From NCBI GenBank assembly GCA_005889395.1, contig VBFX01000133.1, positions 1-9,772 on the forward strand: DNA of 9,772 bases, read 5' to 3'. Position numbers and translations under genes: made by a program. Below are positions 6,133-9,772 of this stretch, one piece after another; position 1 is the first letter of the stretch; each line of letters opens with the position of its first letter. The notes below the pieces were generated by a model. The model had not been told where the DNA came from and made no database searches. It was given only the letters and a program-made list of their open reading frames with translations. The stretch is from Chloroflexota bacterium (GTDB lineage Bacteria > Chloroflexota > Dormibacteria > CF-121).

Positions 6133-7974
6133 CTACTCGACCGCCTCCATCAGCAGGATCACGCTCCGTGCGCCCTCGAGACCACCCATCGCCGTGCACT
6201 GCACGCGGCAGGTGAAGCTCTTTCCCCGGCGATTGGTCGCCTGCACCGTCATTTCGTGGAATCCGTCGCTGCCATTGAGACATTTCTTGATCGGATTCGC
6301 CAGCTGCGCCAGCGGCAGCCCGATGTCGAGTCCGAGCAGCGGCTGGCCGAGCGTCTCGTCGGCCTGAAGGCCCCACAGGTCGACGGCGCGCCGGTTCCAT
6401 AGCTGGACCCGCAGGTCCTTGTCCAGCACGGCCACACCCAGCTGGAGGTTGGCCATGATCAGCTCCATGAAGGTGTTGACGCGGTCGAGCTGGATGCTGC
6501 GTTCCTGCAGTTCGGTATTGATCGTCTGCAATTCCGTGTTCGTCGATTCCAGCTCCTCGTTCATCGTCTCGAGCTCCTCGTTGCTCGATTGGAGCTCCTC
6601 GTTGGTGGTTTCCAACTCTTCCACGGTCGACTGCAGCTCCTCGTTGGTGGTCTCGAGCTCTTCGTTCGTCGACTGCAATTCCTCGGATGCGGTCTCCAGG
6701 TCATGCTTGGACCGCTCGAGATCGCGATAGACGCGGTTGTATCCACTGACGTCGGTAAACGAGATGCTGGCACCGAGCGCGGTCCCCTTGTCGAGCAGCG
6801 GGACGACCTCCACGTCGAAAAACTGGCTCTCGCCGTTCGAACCCCGCCGCTCCACGTCGCGGACACTCGCCGGCCGGCGCTGCTGGTATGCCTCGTCGAT
6901 CATCGAGCGCAGATCCACCGGTCGGTAGGAAATCTCGAGATCCTGGAGGGGCCGGCCGATGTCGGGAGTGACCAGGCCAAAGGCGGTGCGCGCGCGTTCG
7001 TTGACCGACGTGACAAATCCGGCGGTGTCGACCACGATGTGGGCGATCGGCAGCGCGTCGGCCACAAGCTCGCGGACGCGGCCTTGCCGTGAATGATGGT
7101 TGGGGGGATCCAGGTTGCCGCTCTGAGCGAGGACGACCAGGCGATCCCGGATCGTGGGCTTCGGCACTTTGTTGAAGACCCGATGCTTGAGATCGACCGG
7201 GGTAAAGAGCTCGCCTCGCCGCAAGAGCATCTCGGCCTTGCCCAGGAAGAGGAAGCCCTTCTCGGTCAGTGCGTAGTGGAGGCGGGCCAGGATCTTGGCC
7301 TGCGCCTCCGATTCGAAGTACATCAGCGTATTCCGCGAGATCAGCAGATCGATGCGTGAGATCGGCGCATCCTGCAACAGGTCGTGGCGCCCGAAGATGA
7401 TCGAACGGCGCAGGTCGCCGCGGAGCAGATAATAATCGCCCTCGGCCTCGAAGTATTTCTCCCGGAGGGCGGCCGGCACTTCCTCCAGTTCCTTGGCGGC
7501 GGCTCTGCCCTGGCGCGCCCGGGTCAGTGCATCGTCGTCAACGTCGGTGGCATAGATCTTCGTTCGTTGCCGGTACTCCGCGACGCCAAGCGTTTCGCAG
7601 AGCAGCATGGCGACGCTGTAGGCCTCTTCGCCCGACGCGACGCCCGCACACCAGACCCGGATCGGCTCGGATGGTGCCTTGCTCGAAATGATCCTGGGCA
7701 GGATTTCCTGTTGCAGGTATTCCCACGCCTGGGCGTCTCGAAAGTAGCTGGTCACATTGATGAGGATGGTGTTGAAGAGGGCGGCGAATTCGTCGGGGTT
7801 CGCCTCCAGGTATTCGAGATAATCGGCATAGTCCTTGACGCCCACCTGCGCCATCCGCTTGGTCACCCGGCGTACCAGCGTCGGCCGTTTGTAGCCGCTG
7901 AAGTCGAAGCCACGGGTATCCCGAATGTGCTTCAGAAGGCGTGCAAAGTCGGGACCCGTCGGCTCCTCGCTCAC
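6133..7974 (-). CDS. cheR: CheR methyltransferase - PAS - coiled coil - PAS fusion protein
   Basis: A 613-residue multidomain protein. Residues about 8-80 form the helical CheR N-domain (GFDFSGYKRPTLVRRV, TSYFRD). Residues 100-270 form the SAM-dependent methyltransferase with VWCAGVASGEEAYS (107-120), ATDVDDDAL (142-150) and SRNTLMYF (213-220). A PAS domain spans about 301-415, then nine EELxxxN-type heptads at 431-493, and a second PAS follows at about 500-612. Classical CheR methylates receptor glutamates; the fused PAS domains should sense a ligand, redox state or partner and pass the signal through the coil. No histidine kinase or output domain follows, unlike many CheB-CheR-PAS-kinase fusions. 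The GTG at 7974 overlaps the stop of the upstream CheB remnant (GTGA) and has GGAGGG about 10 bases upstream. The pair looks like a split form of the fused family. It is predicted to be cytoplasmic, as no membrane helix is seen. Confidence 0.92.
   Translation of the reverse strand: MSEEPTGPDFARLLKHIRDTRGFDFSGYKRPTLVRRVTKRMAQVGVKDYADYLEYLEANPDEFAALFNTILINVTSYFRDAQAWEYLQQEILPRIISSKAPSEPIRVWCAGVASGEEAYSVAMLLCETLGVAEYRQRTKIYATDVDDDALTRARQGRAAAKELEEVPAALREKYFEAEGDYYLLRGDLRRSIIFGRHDLLQDAPISRIDLLISRNTLMYFESEAQAKILARLHYALTEKGFLFLGKAEMLLRRGELFTPVDLKHRVFNKVPKPTIRDRLVVLAQSGNLDPPNHHSRQGRVRELVADALPIAHIVVDTAGFVTSVNERARTAFGLVTPDIGRPLQDLEISYRPVDLRSMIDEAYQQRRPASVRDVERRGSNGESQFFDVEVVPLLDKGTALGASISFTDVSGYNRVYRDLERSKHDLETASEELQSTNEELETTNEELQSTVEELETTNEELQSSNEELETMNEELESTNTELQTINTELQERSIQLDRVNTFMELIMANLQLGVAVLDKDLRVQLWNRRAVDLWGLQADETLGQPLLGLDIGLPLAQLANPIKKCLNGSDGFHEMTVQATNRRGKSFTCRVQCTAMGGLEGARSVILLMEAVE
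6496..6684 (-). repeat. Imperfect 21-base tandem repeat encoding nine heptads
   Basis: Nine consecutive 21-base units inside the CheR-PAS gene encode seven-residue blocks such as EELQSTN, EELETTN and TELQTIN (residues 431-493). The regular leucine and glutamate spacing is that of a long parallel coiled coil linking the two PAS domains. Units differ at third positions and in the last three residues, so this is protein-level periodicity rather than a recent DNA expansion. Confidence 0.85.
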
Positions 7975-8530
7975 CGAACCACACCCTCCGTCACCAGGGT
8001 CGTCAGTGCCAGGGGGATCTCATCGAGCCGAAGGATGAAATCGGCATGGCCCGATTTGATCGCTGCGGCCGGCATTCCGAAAAACTCCGCGGACTCCTGG
8101 TCCTGGGCGATCACCGTGCCCCCCATCTTCTTGATGGCCCCGACGCCGAGCGATCCGTCGCTCCCGGTTCCGGTCAGGACGACCGCGATCGCCCGCTCTT
8201 CGTAGCTCGCCGCCACCGACTCGAACAGCAGGTCGGCGCTTGACCGGGCCGGATCCGGTCACCTTCGGCGGCCTGCACCACCTCGAGGGGAGTGCGCCGG
8301 CGGAGAATCTCGGCCATCAGGCTGCGGTGGCGCGGATCGAGATGCTGCACGACGACGATCGCCGCCGGAAAGCCGGCGGGCAGACTTTCCAGGATGTGAC
8401 TGATGGCCGCAATGCCACCGGCCGACGAGGCGAGGGCGACCACATCGAACTGGGCGCCTGGAAAGTTCCGGGAGGTTTGCGGCGAGTCGGCTCCCTCCGG
8501 CTCCTGCGAGCGTGACACCTGTTGGACCAA
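7971..8530 (-). pseudogene. cheB: Broken CheB methylesterase gene with internal deletion and frame change
   Basis: Two reading frames together make one CheB domain. The first runs from a TTG at 8530 (an in-frame TAG lies upstream) and shows FDVVALASSAGGI with the nucleophile Ser36, VVVQHLDPRH with His63, and EGDRIRPG; after about residue 97, near base 8240, it becomes nonsense and stops at 8174. The second frame picks up at SADLLFESVAASYEE and carries the catalytic aspartate in VVLTGTGSDGSLG, ending at 7971. Compared with the intact copy at 5520-6125, about 30 residues (the VYVAPP region to the HRP motif) are missing at the junction, and the frames differ as expected for loss of 3n+1 bases. 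A GAGGGAG/GGAGGAG ribosome site precedes the start, and the stop overlaps the CheR start. A GTG at 8216 might still allow translation of the C-terminal piece. A sequencing or assembly error at this point is the main alternative. Confidence 0.82.
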
Positions 8531-8551
8531 CTCCTCCCGCTCCCTCGGTCC

Positions 8552-8557
8552 ATGCTA
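8552..8557 (-). promoter_or_regulatory. Possible -10 box for the CheB remnant/CheR operon
   Basis: The minus strand carries TAGCAT in the 79-base divergent spacer 8531-8609, about 21 bases before the TTG start at 8530. It is the same hexamer seen before the membrane-protein gene. I find no good -35 match, so support is weak, but a promoter for the minus-strand pair must lie in or near this spacer. Confidence 0.28.
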
Positions 8558-8596
8558 CCCCTCCAATCTCGTTAGTGCGCTTCGGCCGGGGAAGCG

Positions 8597-8602
8597 TAGT
8601 AT
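8597..8602 (+). promoter_or_regulatory. -10 box (TAGTAT) of a probable leaderless promoter
   Basis: TAGTAT matches TANNNT closely and ends seven bases before the ATG at 8610, the spacing expected when transcription begins on the A of the start codon. A weak TTAGTG lies about 19 bases upstream. There is no Shine-Dalgarno sequence in between, which supports both the leaderless reading and the choice of start for the winged-helix gene. Confidence 0.5.
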
Positions 8603-8609
8603 CAACCTG

Positions 8610-9179
8610 ATGGCCCGCGTGAATACGCCCAGCCAGCCGATGACCGAGCTCTACTTGATCCAGGGCGAGATCCCGGACACCAGGGACCTCGATGATGCCC
8701 GGCAGTGGGTCACGATCTACCGCGAGTTGGTCACCTTCGCCGACCGGACCTTGAGCCGGCTGCGGCGGGAGAAGGGCGGCAACCTGGAGGCCGACGGCTC
8801 GAACGCCAGCGACGCGGATGAGCGCGGGATGGAGGGCCACCTGCGGCGCTTGCAATTGCGGCTCGATTTTTGGGAGCGGCGCCTGTGGGAGCTTGCCGGC
8901 CTCGATCTCGATGTTCGGCGGCGCGTACTCAATTACGCCGGCCAGCGGCTGACCTTGACGCGTCGGGAGGCCGAATTGCTCGCGTTCCTCGCCCGGCGAC
9001 CCGGCCAGTTCTTTCCGGCGGCGCAGCTTGTCAGCCTCGCCTGGGCGTCTCCCGAGCTCTCCTCGGAACAGCTTCGGACCTACGTCGTCCGCCTGCGGCG
9101 GCATCTGGCAACCACCGGAGTGCCGGCTCGGCTGGTCAGCGAACCGCGCCGCGGCTACGGACTGGTCTTCACCGCGTGA
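8610..9179 (+). CDS. OmpR/PhoB-type winged-helix DNA-binding protein without receiver
   Basis: A 189-residue probable transcription factor. Residues about 104-188 are an OmpR/PhoB winged-helix domain: a short strand pair (VLNYAGQRLTLT), helix 1 with REAELLAFLARRPGQFF, helix 2 AAQLVSLAW, recognition helix SSEQLRTYVVRLRRHL (151-166), and the wing RLVSEPRRGYGLVF. In place of the usual receiver domain stands a charged helical region of about 100 residues (VTIYRELVTFADRTLSRLRREK and LRRLQLRLDFWERRLWEL, a likely helical hairpin or coiled coil) split by a linker rich in Asp, Ser and Asn. No phospho-acceptor aspartate pocket can be seen. The frame is open back to 8403, but that part is antisense to the CheB remnant; the ATG at 8610 fits a -10 box seven bases upstream. 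It overlaps the next gene by four bases (GTGA), so the two products probably work together. Its target and signal are unknown. Confidence 0.82.
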   Translation: MARVNTPSQPMTELYLIQGEIPDTRDLDDARQWVTIYRELVTFADRTLSRLRREKGGNLEADGSNASDADERGMEGHLRRLQLRLDFWERRLWELAGLDLDVRRRVLNYAGQRLTLTRREAELLAFLARRPGQFFPAAQLVSLAWASPELSSEQLRTYVVRLRRHLATTGVPARLVSEPRRGYGLVFTA

Positions 9180-9565
9180 GCCGCCCGCTGCCGAAACCAA
9201 GCAAGGTGCTCCAACTTCGACCCCGGCGCCCGGCGGCCGACGAGCCGGCCTCCAGGGTGGCCATCACGGTTCGCACCCACCTTTCGCTTCTGCAGGGGTA
9301 CGCCGACATCATGGAGGGCTTGTCCCCGGAGCTGACGCGGGAGATCCTGTGCGTGATGGCGGAAAAAGCGCGTGAGCTCGGTTCAGCCCTTCAGCCGTTC
9401 GTCGACCAAACGCCGTCAGCCCGTCCGGCGATCGGCGACTACCGTCGCGTCCGGGAGCGCACCCGTCAGCTGATGACGGAGTATCGCCACCTGCTGGGGC
9501 GGCTTCATGACACCCTTTCGGAATCGCACGATTACGTCAAAGGCGCCGGAGGAACGCACAGCTAG
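9176..9565 (+). CDS. Small helical protein resembling a degenerate HisKA dimerisation domain
   Basis: A 129-residue protein from a GTG at 9176 that overlaps the stop of the winged-helix gene. The frame is open upstream to 8870 only as a shadow. Residues 27-48 (SRVAITVRTHLSLLQGYADIM in part) match helix 1 of histidine-kinase HisKA domains around the SHELRTPLxxxxGYAEIL motif. Here, however, Ile30 stands at the phospho-accepting histidine and His35 at the conserved proline. A second helix follows after the turn GLSPELTREIL (48-58) and runs to ALQPFVDQ, as in a helical hairpin of a dimerisation domain. The C-terminal 40 residues (RRVRERTRQLMTEYRHLLGRLHDTL) add another helix. There is no ATP-binding domain. 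Possible roles are an adaptor, an anti-regulator or a dimerisation partner of the winged-helix protein. The resemblance rests on motif reading by eye, so similarity by chance cannot be excluded, though the gene itself is well supported. Confidence 0.68.
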   Translation: MSRPLPKPSKVLQLRPRRPAADEPASRVAITVRTHLSLLQGYADIMEGLSPELTREILCVMAEKARELGSALQPFVDQTPSARPAIGDYRRVRERTRQLMTEYRHLLGRLHDTLSESHDYVKGAGGTHS

Positions 9566-9576
9566 CTGCGCAATCC

Positions 9577-9772
9577 GTGACCGTCGTCGAGTTGCGCGTG
9601 CTCGACGGCCCCAACCTCTATTTCACAAAGCCCGCCATCAAGCTCACGCTGGGCGTCGCCCCCTGGCTCACCCTCGCGGAGGAGCGGGCGAAGCGACTCA
9701 CCAGGCGGACCGGCTTCAGACCGGTCGCCGCTCCGGGCGCGCCGAACAGCGATCAGCGGCGGCGCTACGTTG
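9577..9772 (+). CDS. Mur-ligase / cyanophycin-synthetase-like protein, N-terminal fragment
   Basis: From the GTG at 9577 the frame stays open for 65 codons to the window end, beginning VTVVELRVLDGPNLYFTKPAIKLTL in part. The VLDGPNLYF...PAIKLTL start recalls the N-terminus of Mur-ligase-family proteins annotated as cyanophycin-synthetase-like in high-GC phyla; those enzymes join amino acids using ATP. The ATP-binding and central ligase domains would lie beyond the window, so the assignment depends on this short motif alone. The gene starts 11 bases after the HisKA-like gene and reads the same way, so it may share its transcript. No ribosome site is seen close to the GTG. Confidence 0.6.
   Translation, partial: MTVVELRVLDGPNLYFTKPAIKLTLGVAPWLTLAEERAKRLTRRTGFRPVAAPGAPNSDQRRRYV

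Noticed and set aside
7384..8205. 273-residue plus-strand open frame inside the CheR gene
   Set aside because: Antisense to a clearly conserved CheR domain and to the CheB remnant; no recognisable motif.
8200..8262. Programmed ribosomal frameshift in the CheB copy
   Set aside because: A frameshift would not explain the missing stretch of about 30 residues, and no slippery run with a following hairpin is evident.
8403..8609. Upstream start for the winged-helix gene giving 258 residues
   Set aside because: The extension runs antisense to the CheB remnant and has low-quality composition, while the ATG at 8610 has a -10 box at leaderless spacing.
8259..9200. 313-residue minus-strand open frame
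   Set aside because: It is antisense to the winged-helix gene and partly out of frame with CheB; rich in Gly, Arg and Pro with no domain signature, typical of a GC-rich shadow.

Overview
This is a GC-rich bacterial window packed with genes on both strands. No RNA genes, insertion sequences or CRISPR arrays are visible. Three things suggest a high-GC, free-living lineage of the Chloroflexota/Dormibacterota/Actinomycetota type: an F420-type LLM oxidoreductase, GTG starts with four-base overlaps, and start codons lying 6-7 bases after a TAGNNT -10 box (apparent leaderless transcripts). This placement is inference; nothing in the window is taxonomically decisive.

Left part (1-4470, minus strand). 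Five genes run in one direction with short gaps and are probably one operon. In transcription order they are: a membrane-anchored SGNH/DUF4886-like hydrolase, a membrane protein of about 12 helices with histidines in helices 2, 6 and 10, an animal-type haem peroxidase starting two bases after it, a small SnoaL/NTF2-like protein, and an LLM-class flavin or F420 oxidoreductase cut by the window edge. The tightly joined membrane protein and peroxidase suggest a redox or haem-linked unit.

Middle (4524-6125, plus strand). A homocysteine S-methyltransferase with all three zinc cysteines is followed by a stand-alone CheB methylesterase domain. The latter has its own promoter-like sequence, and small inverted repeats overlap the -35 region.

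Right-middle (6133-8530, minus strand). A CheR methyltransferase is fused to PAS, a nine-heptad coiled coil and a second PAS, with no kinase domain. Immediately upstream, overlapping by four bases, is a second CheB gene that is broken. About 30 residues are missing from its middle and the reading frame changes near 8240. The intact CheB converges on CheR from the other side and may replace it. No receptor, CheA or CheW is present, so this looks like an alternative signalling module rather than classical chemotaxis.

Right end (8610-9772, plus strand). Divergent from the CheB/CheR pair is an apparently leaderless gene for an OmpR-type winged-helix protein with a helical N-terminus and no receiver domain. 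It overlaps by four bases a 129-residue protein resembling a histidine-kinase dimerisation helix pair that has lost the phospho-accepting histidine and has no ATPase. This pair is the least conventional part of the window. The start of a Mur-ligase/cyanophycin-synthetase-like gene follows and leaves the window.
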